Below, piece after piece: positions 1 to 14,200 of a stretch of 64,000 nucleotides of DNA. The notes under the pieces are model-generated. The model saw only the letters and a list, made by a program, of their open reading frames with translations, had not been told where the DNA came from and made no database searches. The stretch spans positions 9,259,501 to 9,323,500 of the forward strand of contig JAIUCV010000011.1 of assembly GCA_026724425.1 (NCBI GenBank). Reading direction: 5' to 3'. A program made the position numbers and the translations under genes. This DNA is from Erythrophleum ivorense. Taxonomy: Eukaryota > Streptophyta > Magnoliopsida > Fabales > Fabaceae. The first letter of the stretch is position 1. Each line of letters begins with the position of its first letter.

Positions 1-3000
1 TCGAGAGTCAACAAGCACGAACTCGTATTATTTTGGATAATAATAAAAAATAAAATAATTCACAGATGATATAAAGTGACAATACCAATATAAAAATAAT
101 TCAATGTTTGTGTCATAGTTAAAATGAATACTTCAAATAAAACTCTTATTGTAAGATCATTTAGCAGATTAGAATAGGAAGCATCTAGTTAAAAAACCAA
201 AATAGAATAGACGCAGAGCACATAGCTCGTGAGGGTAAATAACTATAGACGCAGAGCATACAACTCGCGGTAATCAAAACAGATCCATGTGTGGTGGCCG
301 ACACACGGGGCTAACAACACCCCTGCTAGCTGGGGTCTAGATCGAGGTGCACCAAGGCTAACAAATACTGTTGTTAGTTGTAGGGTTTTGTACTAGATAG
401 CTTCCCAAAGAAATCCAAATTCGTGTATTCATATTTGAAACATTCAAAATGTTCAAAATTTACAACATTATCATAGTTCAGAATCATCAGACTGAAGGCG
501 GATCTTATATCACAATCTATTACTTAGAGAAGCATACAATTTCAACTTCAAGTCGATAAAAAATTTGTAATTTAACATAACAAAACTTAAAAGATTGGAT
601 ATCCAAAATATCTGCATACATGAAGATACCCCTTGAAAGCTTGTCCCAAAACCACGTAGAAATAGGCAAGAAGTAAAGAAGTAAAAACTGGAGGAAAGTT
701 AAAAATGTATCGAGCTTTATAATCTACTCATTGTATTTGCCGAACAATCATTGGTCCTCCATCATCAAACCACCATCCTCTTCGTTTAACAAAATGATCC
801 AAAATGGTTTCCTAGACACCATAATAAAATTTTATTGAAGTGCTAAACAAATTATTTATTATTATTATTTTTTTCTATAAACCCTCAATTCAAATTGTTA
901 TCTCTTTTTTTTAATAAGTATCAACATCATTCTAGACCGTTAAAACAACTTACTTGAGATTTTACAATAGAAATTATCTTACATGACCTACTTAAATTGT
1001 AAATTAACCTGTGGTATGTCTTATTCTTAAACGATTTACTATACTTGCTATAATTATATGTTCACTTCATTATTTAATTTATCCATTTAATTTCCATAGA
1101 TTAATGCTAAATTCCCCTTACCATTTATCTTGATTCCTATTTCAAGTATTGGACTTATTTAGGAGACTAAGGATTTGCCGCAAGCTAACACTTTATTTTG
1201 CTATCTCTTAGCATACTTCCCTACAAAGACACAACTTCTCCATAATTGAGCTACTCTTCAGTTGGGTTAGCAATAAATGAAAAGGGAAAATCACAAACAC
1301 ATGGATTATAATTATCAGAAAATTTAAGACTTGAAGGATGGTAAACTTGAAACAGAGGGTCAAACAAATTGGAAGGAAGAGGGGTTACCATTTGTGTTAC
1401 TGGCGTTGCAATAATGGGGAAAGAAAAGCTACTAAAATGGCCCACAACTTGGACGAACGCCACGCTACAGCAGAGCCACAAGTAAACCTTGAGAAGCTGA
1501 AAAAAATGCAGAGCAACGAAGGAAAATGAGGGAGGAAGAAGTAGCGCCTGAAGATCTCTCTCATTCCACTAGATGAACGAATAGCTGGCAGCCAAGACTA
1601 GTGCAGCAGACATAAAAAGGAAGGGACGCATGACAGGCACAGCAGGAAAAAGAAATAGACAGAAGACACTAGAAACCGAAATGAGAGAGAAAAAGAGGTT
1701 CAGACCATTCCTACCTAATTTGACTTGAGGGAGAATCACGTGCAAGGATAGGAAAAATCTTGAGGGACTAATTAGCAATTTAGAAAGGTGCAAGGGTGGA
1801 GAAAAAAAAATATTTGAAAGTTTCATTTGGTCCCTAAAACAATAGTCCAACAAGGAGAAAGAAGGAAAAGATTTATATCTACTCTCAGAAAAAAAAAAAA
1901 AGACTTCATTTAATTTATTTAACTTAGGTATTATTTTCATTAATTATTATCCTCTCTTTTTTTTTTTACCGTACCTCTATTATAATTTCTGGGTTATCAC
2001 AAGAAGGGGACATTTATTTAAGCAACTTATGGCAAGACAAAGAGAAGAGATAGAGGACGCTGTTGGTGGAAGGTGTTGGATGGCGATGATGGGCGTTTAA
2101 CAATGACGACAAACGATGCAGGCTCGATGGCATTGGATGGTTGGCTCGTGGTGCGGGGCTTCTCTTCTGCTCATGTTCTACGACTGCGATACTCTCTTCT
2201 GCTTGATGGTGTTCTGCATCTACCATCATATTAGAATAAAATAAAATGGGCCTTATTGCGGTTGGCTAAAACCATAGGGCTAAACCGCAGTTAGATCCTT
2301 CTAATTCTAATTGTGGTTTGGCCAACTCACAGTTAGGACAAAAACTTAATACAGTTTGTCCTAATTGGGATTTAGATTAAATTGTAATTAAACTTTTATA
2401 TTTAACTATGATTAAATAAATCGCAGTTAAATCTTGTTTTAACTGGATTTACTTAATTTCAATCAAAATTCAATTTTTTAATAGTAAAAAAATGTCAAAT
2501 TTAGTGATCAAATACCCAAAACACCATTAATTAATAATTATATTCGAACTTCAATGAGTTATTTTCAGATTTTAAAAAAAAATGTACAACTCTACTTTCA
2601 TTCCCCTCAAATAAACATCAGTAATATGATATTTTCAATGTACATTAGCTTATACCATCCTTAATTTTATCCTTATTGTAAGAAGTTGTCGACTAGATGT
2701 GGCAAACTCTCCACATATTACTTATCAACCATATAATTAGATCTGATTCCCTACTTTCTTTTACCTTACTTTATTAATTTTATATGTGTGTGTGTATATA
2801 TATATATATAATGTAGAACTTTTTCTTTTTCTTGGATTACAATTCTTAAGTCAAATTATTCGTGGCTTTATTTTGGGCTTTGTGCCCTTTTTTATTCCTT
2901 ATTTCTTTCATATTTTCTTCTGTATTTCTGTCCCTTCCTACCACTTTATTTATTGCAACATTGTTTTTTTTTAAAAAATTCTTCATCTTTCTTTGTCTGT

Positions 3001-3880
3001 CATCTCGCACAGTTCTTTTACTAATTAATTGATTATTTACCAACATTTTGACACTCTTAACTCAAATATTTCATCCTTGACCACAGAACAAGTTAATTAC
3101 CGATTACGTAGATCAGATGATAACGAGAGCGCTTGAATATTTTTATTTTTTCAAAAAAAAAAAATCCAATAGCATTTAAATCAATTTCCATGCATCTTAA
3201 CTAATTTATTTTTTCACTTCTATTAAATACAAATCAAGCACTTGAAAATTTGATTGATTAATAAAGATTTCGATGAGTTAACCCATTCAACCTAGCCCAT
3301 CAAGTTCGAGTATGAACTGTCTAATTTTTATAAATGTAAGAGTAAGCTCGCGGATTTGGCTTTCATGAAAAGTGCACCATTCTTTTTTCAGAGAATAAAG
3401 TCCAAGAAGATAATTGTTATGAAAAATCAATAATTCATATTTTTATGTAATACAAATATCTCGATAACTACCTATAAATATGTGAAAATAAATTCTCCTA
3501 ATTTTCTCATCAACGCCATTACTCATTACACTTTAAAATATGGGTTGCACTTCGAAAAGGTCGGATATCCTAAAGAATATGTACTTATTAACCCCCATCA
3601 TGCATGCAAATATATACACACACTAAAATCTTATAAATTAAATTGGCATTGCCTCGTTTGAACTCCAGGTACGTAAATGTGCATTCATGAATACATAGAT
3701 GGCCTTTTAAGGCAGGTACTTAAAAGATCTCACTCCTATATAGTATGCCCTATTTGAAATCGTACAGACAGATCCTAAGTACTCACCCCATATGAGCCTT
3801 GATTTGCTGCAATTTTCTAAACAAAAACTCTCAATATACATGGTCCCTATTTCATTACATTATATTAATGTAAATTATTG
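1..3880. other. Intergenic region downstream of the MYB gene
   Basis: I see no coding gene here; the open frames are short, AT-rich and without recognisable motifs. At 208-232 and 246-270 a phrase beginning TAGACGCAGAGCA is repeated 38 bp apart, and this GC-richer stretch (to about 400) looks like part of an old repeat. From about 2240 to 2450 a phrase close to AACCGCAGTTAGA recurs in both orientations, as in the subterminal repeats of CACTA-like elements. A (TG)n(TA)n microsatellite lies at about 2781-2811. The last few hundred bases probably include the 3' UTR of the minus-strand MYB gene that stops at 3881; no clear polyadenylation site was picked. Confidence 0.5.
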
Positions 3881-4108
3881 TTATAATGAAAGAGAAAGCA
3901 TCGTATTGATTCCTCCATCATTACTTGCAGGACCAGTATTGTTCACGTGTCCAACATTTGTTGCAGAATCTTGGCTTAAACATAACTTTAGAAAACTGGG
4001 TAACTCCTGCTTCTCCTTCAAACTCTCTAATTGGGCTTTAACATGACCTGGTTGTGATAAATGATTCTGCTTTGTGAAATGTAGCATACCATCTTTTAGA
4101 TCATGAAT
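3881..4108 (-). CDS. MYB gene last coding exon with C-terminal LxLxL motif
   Basis: A 76-codon exon (with stop) starting IHDLKDGMLHFTKQ after the acceptor AAATGTAG|ATTCATG. It includes ELPSFLKLCLSQ, which fits the family's LPDLQLRLSQ block, and ends INTMLSLSL followed by TAA at 3881. It is in phase 0 with exon 4. Confidence 0.83.
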   Translation of the reverse strand: MHDLKDGMLHFTKQNHLSQPGHVKAQLESLKEKQELPSFLKLCLSQDSATNVGHVNNTGPASNDGGINTMLSLSL

Positions 4109-4198
4109 CTACATTTCCAAAAGCACCATTACCTAATTAGCTCATTTTATAATATACTACTGACAAATTCAATAATTTTAACCCATCGCCTATAAAGG

Positions 4199-4292
<94 letters not shown>

Positions 4293-7200
4293 ATTGGCAC
4301 AGTCTCGTGACGATGGCAAAAGAATTTAGCTACATGTCCACCCAGGGATGAGATAAGGGAGATAATATCTATAACAAAATGATTTTCTTAATTTTAGCGA
4401 AATGATGATGCATGATTTGCTATGTTAGTAAAGTTTAATAGTATATTGACTGAAGTTTAACGGCTAAATTAAAAAATTAAAAAATTATAAGTATCTAGTT
4501 ATAAATTTTTAAAGTATAATAATCAAATCAAATATTGAGTAAAATTATAGAAACAAAAAAAATAATTTAACCTTAAAAAAACTTATACTTTAAGCGCCAC
4601 ACTATGACCATCAAATAACTAAAACTTAGTAATATTGTGGTTTAAAATTTAGCACATAAATTATTTTAACCTTGTCCAAAGTGAATAAGAAAAACAAAGG
4701 AAATTAAATAACATATTTGTTCATCGATTGTGTGACAACTCCAATTTAGCTTGAGTGGTAAATAGACTTTATCATGAATATTGAGATTTTCAATTTATAC
4801 AAAAATTTATTGACTTTGTACTTCAACACGGTAAAAATTAACAAAAATTAATTAAATCCTTAACTCGGCACATATTAATTTTAATAGTGAAGCACTAATG
4901 CTTCGGGTATAGGAAAAGTTAGAGAAAAAAAGTGTATAATAAATCTGAAATTTAATAGTACCAACCATGCACTGGAACTAACAACGTGAGGAATCAAGAA
5001 TGAAAAAGTTTTTCTCTGAAATTTAATAGCACCAACTATGCTGGAACTAACAACGTGAGGAACCAAGTATGAAAAAGTTTTTAACCATAAATATATGTAA
5101 CTAAGTAAACGTATTACCTGGGGATCAAAGTGCAGGTGGCTAGAGAGGATTGGGCTGCAAGAACTACGTTCATATTGATTGTTGATAAAGCTAGTTCTGA
5201 TGCTCCATGGACAACATTTCTCTTCCCAAGGATTGTCATTTATTCTTTGTGATATAGCTATTTCACGAGGAGGCCATTTCTTGTCTTCAAGAAATAGGTT
5301 AGGTCTAAGAGGTTGATTTCTTCTTATAATTGCATCCGTAACGTCAAATAAGTGAGAGCCTCCAATCTTCTTGTTCCTCTGAATCAACGTTCTGTCTTTA
5401 GGAACCTCATATAACCCAAAATCGTTGCTCCACACTACTGAAGTTGATCTTGTCCCTGGTTGAAATCTGCAGACAAAAAATTGAATGTTTAAAAACTAAA
5501 TTGAAAAGCTTTATCTTTAGAGCGTTGAAAATATTAATTTACTATTATAGATTAATATTAATTAGTTATTAGACTAATTAACATATTATATTCTAATAAT
5601 ATAATAATAATTAATTTAGTAATATTTATTGTATAAATAAATTATTTATATTGACAAATTATAAATAATCTATAATAGGTAGACTGCCTATAAGTCTATT
5701 TAGAAAATATGAACTCAATTTATAGCTCATCTAAAACTAGTTACCCTATTTATACTAATTAGAGTTAGATTTTATGATAGGATGCAATTTTGACATACTT
5801 TCTAAACCAATTTGAGTATTGTGAATTTGTTGAAATTTAGCCAAACCAATCTTAGGACTCAATACATATTCTTCAAGAGATATAACGTAATTTATCCACG
5901 ATGCTTATTGAATTGAAAATCAGATTCCATCTATGGTTATGAAAAATTTCTATGTTGCAAATTTTTTTTGTCCTTTTGGAATGATTGTTAGCCAAAAAAA
6001 ATATCCCATTATTCTTCATTCAAGTATTCTATTAGATAAGAGGTATTGTGTAATGAACCTTTTGTTTTGGTTCTATGAATTTCGATTGGATTTACAACTC
6101 TTTTTGGCCTTCAAAATTTGTTATGTGAATGAAACACTGTTTGTCACTTCACAGCGTTCGCCCTCTAATACTATATGAATCAATTGTTGATTGGTGAACT
6201 GCCACTAATCACAGCAGATGCATTTAAATAAGGAAAGAATGCTATCAATTTGCTATTGCTAAAGTATCAAGTTACCTGGACAAGATATTGGTTGATAGTC
6301 ATCTTGAATGAGATCTGATGCAAAGGCTTGTATTCCTATGTCCTTGAGTTTTAATAGAAAAATTTTTCAATTTTTTGTACTATTGTACCCATGCTCAATA
6401 ATTTATTTTATTGAGATTTATATAAGCTTGTATTTATATTTTACACATAGGAAAATTCCCCCAATCTGTATCTATTTTTTCTGGGAATGTTTATGTTATA
6501 TAGCAATCTGTTGCACAAATATTTTTTGTGTTATAGACTACATACATGAGCTTTTAAGAACTCCTAAAAATTGTGTTTGTTCTCTTGAAATTTATCTGGT
6601 TAGAACTAAATCCATGAATGTTCAGATACTTAGATTTGTTATGAATATTGGGCCATTTTTAGTTAGTTTTAGATTAAAATTTTGCATAAATAATATGAGT
6701 CAATTTTTTGGTATTTTAGATACTCTTTTTAGACAGAAAAACAATTATGATTTATTATGATAAATATTGGGTGTTTTGCTTTTCTAGGCTCATTTGGGTG
6801 AAAACTTTTTGTGCAATAAATGCAAGGCTATTTTCGTTGGTCTATTTTGGACAAATATTTTAACTCTGCCTATGACGAGCCTTGATGCAAATTATTTTTC
6901 ATAGCCAGTCCTAAGCCCGGAAAAAAGAGGAGGGTTGTGTTAGGCAATCGACAGCAACGTAAAACTTTGTCAAATCTTTATGACATGGACAATCAATATA
7001 TTAAACGTAATGCTAGGGCGTTGCCCAGAAGTAACGTGCTGTATAGCTCGAGTACAGTGACAAGTGAGCAAGAGCCGCTACATCGTCGCCTGAGTGTAGT
7101 GAAAAATAAGTAAGGGCTTCCACATTTTCGTGAATGAATGTGGGTAAAGAAGCTAGTTCATGAGAGTAGGATTCGTTTTGAGACTTGGAATATAGGTACA

Positions 7201-10200
7201 CTTACGGGTAAGTCAATGGAAATAGTAGATACCATAATTAGGAGAAAAATTAATTTTATGTGTTTACAAGAAACTAAATGGGTAGGAGAAAAAGCGAAAA
7301 AATTAGACACTTCGGGTTTTAAACTTTGGTATACTGGGAAGGCTAAATCTAGAAATGGAGTAGGTATAATTGTAGATAAGTTTTGGAAAAATGTTATAGT
7401 GGATGTAAAAAGGTTAGGAGATAGAATCATTGCATTAAAGTTAGTAGTCGAAAAGGAAAATTTTAATGTCATTAGTGCCTATGCACCACAAGTAGGATTA
7501 GAAGAATATCATAAAGTAAAGTTCTGGGAGGATTTAGAATGTTTAGTTCAGGAAATATCATTAGGAGAAAAGATTCTTTTAGGAGGGGATCTAAATGGTC
7601 ATGTGGGAAGTGTATCTTCAGATTACGAGGGTGTTCATAGAAGATATGGCATAGGAGAAGCTAATGCAGAGGGTAAAACTATTCTAGAATTTTCATTGAC
7701 GTTCGATCTTATATTAGCTAACACTTATTTTAGAAAGCGTGAGGAACATCTTATCACGTACAAAAGTGGAAGGATATGTTCTCAAATCGATTTCTTTCTT
7801 ATAAGAAAATCGGATAGAAAACTTTGCATGGATTGCAAAGTTATACCTGGAGAGAGTTTAACTACTCAACAAAGAGTTCTGGTTATGGATGTACGAATTA
7901 GGAGGAGAGTAAAAAACAAAGGCCAAAATAGGGTGTTAAGGACTAAGTGGTGGCAACTAAAGGGAGATAAAGAAAAGAATGTGTAGAAACAGATTGTGTA
8001 GGAAGGAACTTGGGAAATACAAGGAAGTGCTAACGATATGTGGAATGGAATGGCTAAAGAGATTAGGAAAGTGGCAAATGAAATATTAGGTGAATCAAAA
8101 AATTTTAGACCTAGAGATAAAGAATCTTGGTGGTGGGATGCAAGCGTGCAAGATAAAGTTAAAGTTAAGAAGGAGTGTTATAAAGTGTGGTCATTATGTA
8201 GGAGTAATGAAAATTAGGAGAAATATAAAGTAGCTAAGAAAGAGACTAAGAAGGCAATGAGCAAATCGAGAATGAGGGTATTCGATGGGTTATACCAATC
8301 TTTAGGTACTAAAGTTAGGGAAAGAAATATTTACAAGTTAGCTAAAAGTAGGGAAAGAAAGACAAGAGATGTTGACCAAGTAAAATGTATTAAAGATGAA
8401 GAAGGTAAAGTCTTGGTCACGGAACAAGATATCAGAGAACGGTGGAAGAATTATTTTCATAGGTTTTTTAATGAAGGCCATGAGATTGCATTGCAATCGG
8501 ATATATTAGACACTAGAGAAGAGGATCAAAATTATACTTTTTATCATAGGATTTGTGAGGCAGAGGTAAAAGAAGCATTAAAGAGAATGAAAAGTGGCAG
8601 AGCAGTTGGACCGGATAATATACCTATTGAGGTATGAAAGGGTTTAGAAGGAAACGGTATAAGTTGGCTCATAAAGTTATTTAATGAAATTATAAGATCT
8701 AAGAGAATGCTAGATGAATGGAGGAGAAGTTCTTTAATTCCTATTTATAAGAATAAGGGGGATATTCAAAATTGTGCAAATTATAGAGGAATTAAGCTCA
8801 TGAGCCACACAATGAAATTATGGGAAAGAATAATTGAGCAACGATTAAGGAAAGAGACCAAAGTTACGGAGAATCAATTTGGTTTTATGCCGGGAAGGTC
8901 AACTATGGAAGCAATATATTTGTTGCGAAGATTAATGGAGCGATATCGAGAGAATCAAAGAGATTTACACATGGTGTTTGTCGATTTGGAAAAAGCATAT
9001 GATAGAGTACCAAGAAAGGTTCTATGGAAGGCTTTGGAGAAAAAAAGAGTTCGTATAGCTTATATTCGAGCAATACAAGATATGTATGGTGAGGCTACAA
9101 CTAGTGTAGTAACAAAAGGTGGACGTACAGAAGATTTTTCGATAACTATTGGTTTACATCAAGGGTCAACTTTGAGTCCTTATCTATTTACTTTAGTATT
9201 GGATGTGCTTATTGAACATATCCAAGAGCTGGTACCACGGTGTATGCTATTTGCAGACGATATTGTCTTAGTTGGGGAATAGAGAGTGGAAATGAATGAG
9301 AATTTAGAGAGGTGGATATTAGTTTTGGAAACTCATGGATTTTGTTTAAGTAGAAATAAAACCGAGTATATAGAGTGTAAGTTTAGTAAGAGACACATCA
9401 CTTCTAGCGTAGAAGTGAAAATTGGAGAACAATTATACCACAAGTCACACAATTTAAATATCTTGGATCCATCATACAACATAATAGGAAAATAGAAAAA
9501 GATGTAAAACATAGGATTCAAACGGGGTGGATGAAGTGGAGGAGTGCTTCGGGTGTTATTTGTGATAGAAGAGTACCACTCAAACTTAAGGGTAAATTCT
9601 ATCGTACAGTTATAAGACTTGCAATGTTGTATGAAACTGAGTGTTGGGCAATAAAAAGTCAATAAGAGAATAAGTTCAATATTGCAGAGATGAGAATGTT
9701 GCGTTGGATGAGTGGACAACTAGACGAGATCGGATTAGAAATGAATACATAGAGAGAAAGTAGAAGTCGCCCCTATTGTGGAAAAAATTGTAGAATCAAG
9801 ACTTAGATGGTTTGGTCATATTGGGAGAAGACCTATAGAAGTCTCAGTTAGGAGAGTAGATGAGATGGAGAATAGTCCAATAATTAGAGGTAGAGGAAGA
9901 TCAAGACAAACTATAGGAGAAATTATTAAGAGAGATTTAAATTTAAATGGTTTGTCTAAAAATATGATTTACGATAAGTACTTATGGCGTCGATTGATCC
10001 ATGTAGCCGACCCCACTTAGTGGGAAAAGGCTTTATTGTTGTTGTTGTTGTTGTTGTTGTTGGACAAATATTTTTTAGAAAATGGGTTTATTTTTAGGCA
10101 TTTTAAAAAGAAAAAATTTGATTATGTACCATTTTAGAATTTTTGGATAATTTATTTTTTTTGGACCTTGAAGAGAATTCAATCTTGGACCTTTTGTAAA

Positions 10201-11219
10201 TTTTAATAGCTTAGAACAAATTGTTTGGTCAAAAAATTTATGAAAAGTTATTTTTGTACCATTTAAATTTTGCCCTATTTATGGAAAATCATTTTCAAAC
10301 AATTTCTGATATGATAAATCTAAAAGGAAAAAATTTAATAGAGATGACAAATTTTTTTATGAGCAATTATTATAATCCTAAAATGTTTTAGTAATGAAAA
10401 TGAGTATTGTCTTTGTGATAAAGCACTCACATAATTGCTTAAATATTTTTTGTTTTTTATAGTTGCCACCTAGCAGGAAGATATTATAAAATTAATATGT
10501 GGCACTAGTAGTTATAGCATATGATAATAATTATGGATGGATTCCAATTTATCAAGTGGCATCTTAAATATTCTAATTCTTGGTAGATAATTTTGGAATC
10601 ATTAGAATGATTTATAGATTATTTAGTATATTATAATCCTGTGATAATATATACTTTCTAGTAACAAATAAAATTTTGTTAATATTAATATGAAATGTTA
10701 TTGGAAATTTGACTCTTCACATTGTTGAATACATATTAATATACACCTCTTGATCACCAAAAGTAATAAAATTTTGTGTTTATGAAAGAAATTTTAATGA
10801 TCATATTTTCTAGAGAAGTATGATTAATATTAAAACTCTTTTGTGAATATTTTTTTTTGTTATCTAGATTTAATGTGATAAATTAAACAGAATGTTTATC
10901 AATATGAGAATTTTGTTGAAAATGGATTATTCTCCTTATTTTTCTTGTTGAGACATGGTTTGATTTCATAATTTTGACAACAATATATGTGAATATTATA
11001 CACCAGTCATCTAATTACATGTTCATACTCTTATAAACTATTACTGTGAGATTTTAGAGATATCAATTTTGTTGAGTATGATAGCATGTCTTTTATTTGT
11101 TTATAATATAATTTTGGCTATTGACACTTTGTAATTATGTGCTCGCCTATCATGAGACCAATCACGAGGGTGTTTTTGGTTAATTTGCTTAAAGAATTTT
11201 ATTTTAATTGATATGTGTA

Positions 11220-11257
<38 letters not shown>

Positions 11258-14200
11258 AATGTCTTTACTAGTTTATATTGCACAATAATTGTTAGATAAA
11301 TTGCATTAACAGTGAATATATCTTATCTATGTAACATTGTCAATGTAATACATTATTATAAGCTTTTATATATTTTATAAAAATTAAGGATATATTTATA
11401 AAATTATAATTGTGCAATTTTTGGTGTTAAGTGTATCATAATATTTTAGTTCATGATGAAATTGTGAAACTTTGTAAAAGGCACATAAACTATTTATAGT
11501 AAAGATATATTCTTTTCTAATATATCATATAAATTGTGTTTAACTTTTAGTAATAAATATTTATCTTTAATATTAAGAGTTTTAGATTTTTGTAATTTAT
11601 GGTTTAGAAGAATTTTTTTGTGTGACAAGGCATATTTTATTTTGTTGATAACTTGCTTATAGTGAATACTTGAAGATTATAATTATGTTTTAAAATATAC
11701 TTACTCTTATTTCTTAAAATATTCTTAGATGACATTCATAAAAGGGACCCTTATATCGTCTAATTGTTTTAGACACATTTGTGATTGGTAACATTACATG
11801 ATTAGATGTATATTTTTGAATTGTCATGTGTCACTCATGTCATTTATGGTAATCCAATTTTGTGTAATAACTATGCCTCCACCTATTGTAGATCTAGTCA
11901 CAAAAATTGTTATGTGAAATATAATATTTTATTTTAAACTTTAGTTATTGGATTACATGGGATATATTATGCAAATAATAGACATAACCTATCGGTATTA
12001 TTTGGTGTAATTTTGATAGTATATAGATCATGATAAATGAAAATTTTGTTAAATATTAAGAGACTAATTGTGTGAGACTTCTGTATCAAGGATATTTTAA
12101 TCTATGACACTATTAATCAATTAAGTAAATACTATGGTGCATTCCACTTGATATCTTAATAATTCTTGTACCTATCAGTACAGAAGTATTAGAAACATTA
12201 GCTTTGTTATCCTTAAAATGCCAACTGAGTTCTCTCCGTTTATTGTCATTTAAGACCCTTAGATAGGATCATGATCAACAATAGTTTTGTATGTATAATT
12301 GCATTAGTTAGATCTTGAAGAAAACTCTTGTTTGTGATTATGTTGTAAACACAATTCATGTTTTCCTACATTGTTACTACTCTAACTATTATGCCCGTAC
12401 AATTATTTTTATGTGAGAACTCTATTGGAATCCATAGTGAGGACTTATAAGTTGAGTTTCTAAATAAATATCATATTTGATATTTTACTTGAGTAATTAA
12501 TTGAAACATGTCAAGGCTTATGGATTGGGAAAACAACATAATATTGTAATTTTCTATATTAGTAAACCTCATCTAAGAATCAATGAAGTATTTTAGCAAG
12601 ATAAATAGTTTCCATTGTCTTAATATATTCTTTTGGTTTGGTGAAATATTATTGAATATTTCTTACTAAAATTAAGTGGGAGCAAGTTCATTTTATGTGA
12701 AATTTTACCCCTCACTTGGTAGGATTCTATTTAAGTGGTGTTTTTTTTTACCTTCACTTTTATGTCAATGTGACTCCCTTAAAAAAAAAAAGAGGGAAAA
12801 AGACTCAACAATGTTTGATGTTCTCAATGATGAATAAAGTATATCCCATTTCTTTCATTGCATTAGTGATATGAGAATTTAAAGAGTTAAAAATTGGCTA
12901 TAAATGGGTCTTTAATACTTACTATGAGGTACAAGAGATATTACAAAATTGAAGGTTAGATTGATTAAAATACCATAATTAGAGATAAGGATTTGGTTAT
13001 ATATGACTTCTCACTAGTGTCCATTAAAGGCACTCTTGGAAAGATCATAGCATTAATTGGATTTCATTTTAGAACTCCATTATGTAAATGTTTAGATTGC
13101 CTTTTATGTTAAAGTTCGTCTAAGGTTTAGCAAGATGGTTTGTAGAATTATAAAAAGAGCACCTAGTGTGTAAATCAAGTTATTCATTTATGGGTTGAAA
13201 CAAGCTTCTAGGTATTACTATTAGAAGTATGATGGGTTATAGCCTCTCTGGATTTTGTTATGAGCACTTCAAATCAATATGTTTTAAGAGATTAGATATA
13301 CCTCCTTATTCTTGTAGCGTATATTTGTGACATACTTTGGGCCTATTTTCTTGTCACTTTTGACATGAAAATCTTATTGAGACCCATTATATTATTGGGA
13401 TATATATCCATTAAGATAAGTTTTGTGATGTCTTGAGTTTGTCTCAAAGAACTTTGGTTAACTAAGTATATAAGAAATTCAATTTACACTCTTATTTCTT
13501 TTATGGTATACCTATTATCTAAATTTTAGTGTCCTTAATACTACATAAAAGGACTAAAATGAAAAGTATTCCATTTCTTGTTTTCGTTATTGGCAGGTTT
13601 ATATTTGTTCAAGTGTGTACTTGTTCAAACATAACTATTGTTATTAGTGTACTTGATAAATACTTGAGTAATTATATTTTGGATTTTTTTTGTTGGAAAA
13701 GTTGTTTGGAAAAACTCACTTGATACCTATAAGGTACTTAAGAGCATTTTGGATTTTATTTTTTGAAAACTGATTGAAAAAATTCACTTAGGACTTACAA
13801 GTTGATTAGGATCACATCTTAAGTTAGAATAGATCTAATCCATTTATAATTATTGGCCTTATTGGACTCATATTATGTGATTTGTGTAAATGCCTTTAAA
13901 TCTACTTTTATATATATCTCATGATATTTGGAGGAGCTTACAACTATATCCATTTTGATTACAAAATATGTTGCTTGTTGTGAGGCCATTTTGGCTACAT
14001 GGTCAAGGAAATTAATTTTTGTTATGCATGTTATTGAATGCATATTTTGAATCTTGACCATTTGGTTATGACAATGATTCTACTATATGTTTTTCTCAAA
14101 ATTACAAGAATTTTAGGTGCACTAAAATTTGATATTAGGTTTCTATTTAATTGAAGAGAAGATTCATGAATCTCAAACCTAAATTATATATGTTTTATGG

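Larger units (their letters stand above)
6862..10059 (+). mobile_element. RTE-clade LINE, near full length, inserted in the Copia element
   Basis: Non-LTR retrotransposon of the plant RTE clade, bounded by perfect 15-bp target-site duplications. It has a 5' leader of about 280 bp, one long ORF (endonuclease then reverse transcriptase) in frame 1 from 7138, and a 3' end reading GCCGACCCCACTTAGTGGGA followed by a (TTG)n tail (about 10035-10059), the characteristic RTE terminus. The ORF is broken by several in-frame stops and at least one frameshift, so the copy is dead. Confidence 0.93.

Noticed and set aside
4881..5435. A 184-codon minus-strand ORF as a stand-alone gene
   Set aside because: The right part (to 5118) is MYB exon 4, in phase with exons 3 and 5. 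The rest is read-through of the intron beyond a good GTAATAC donor and includes an internal duplication.
6308..6760. A 150-codon + strand ORF
   Set aside because: It lies inside the Copia interior, is dominated by Phe/Ile/Tyr/Lys codons as AT-rich DNA gives by chance, and has no motif.
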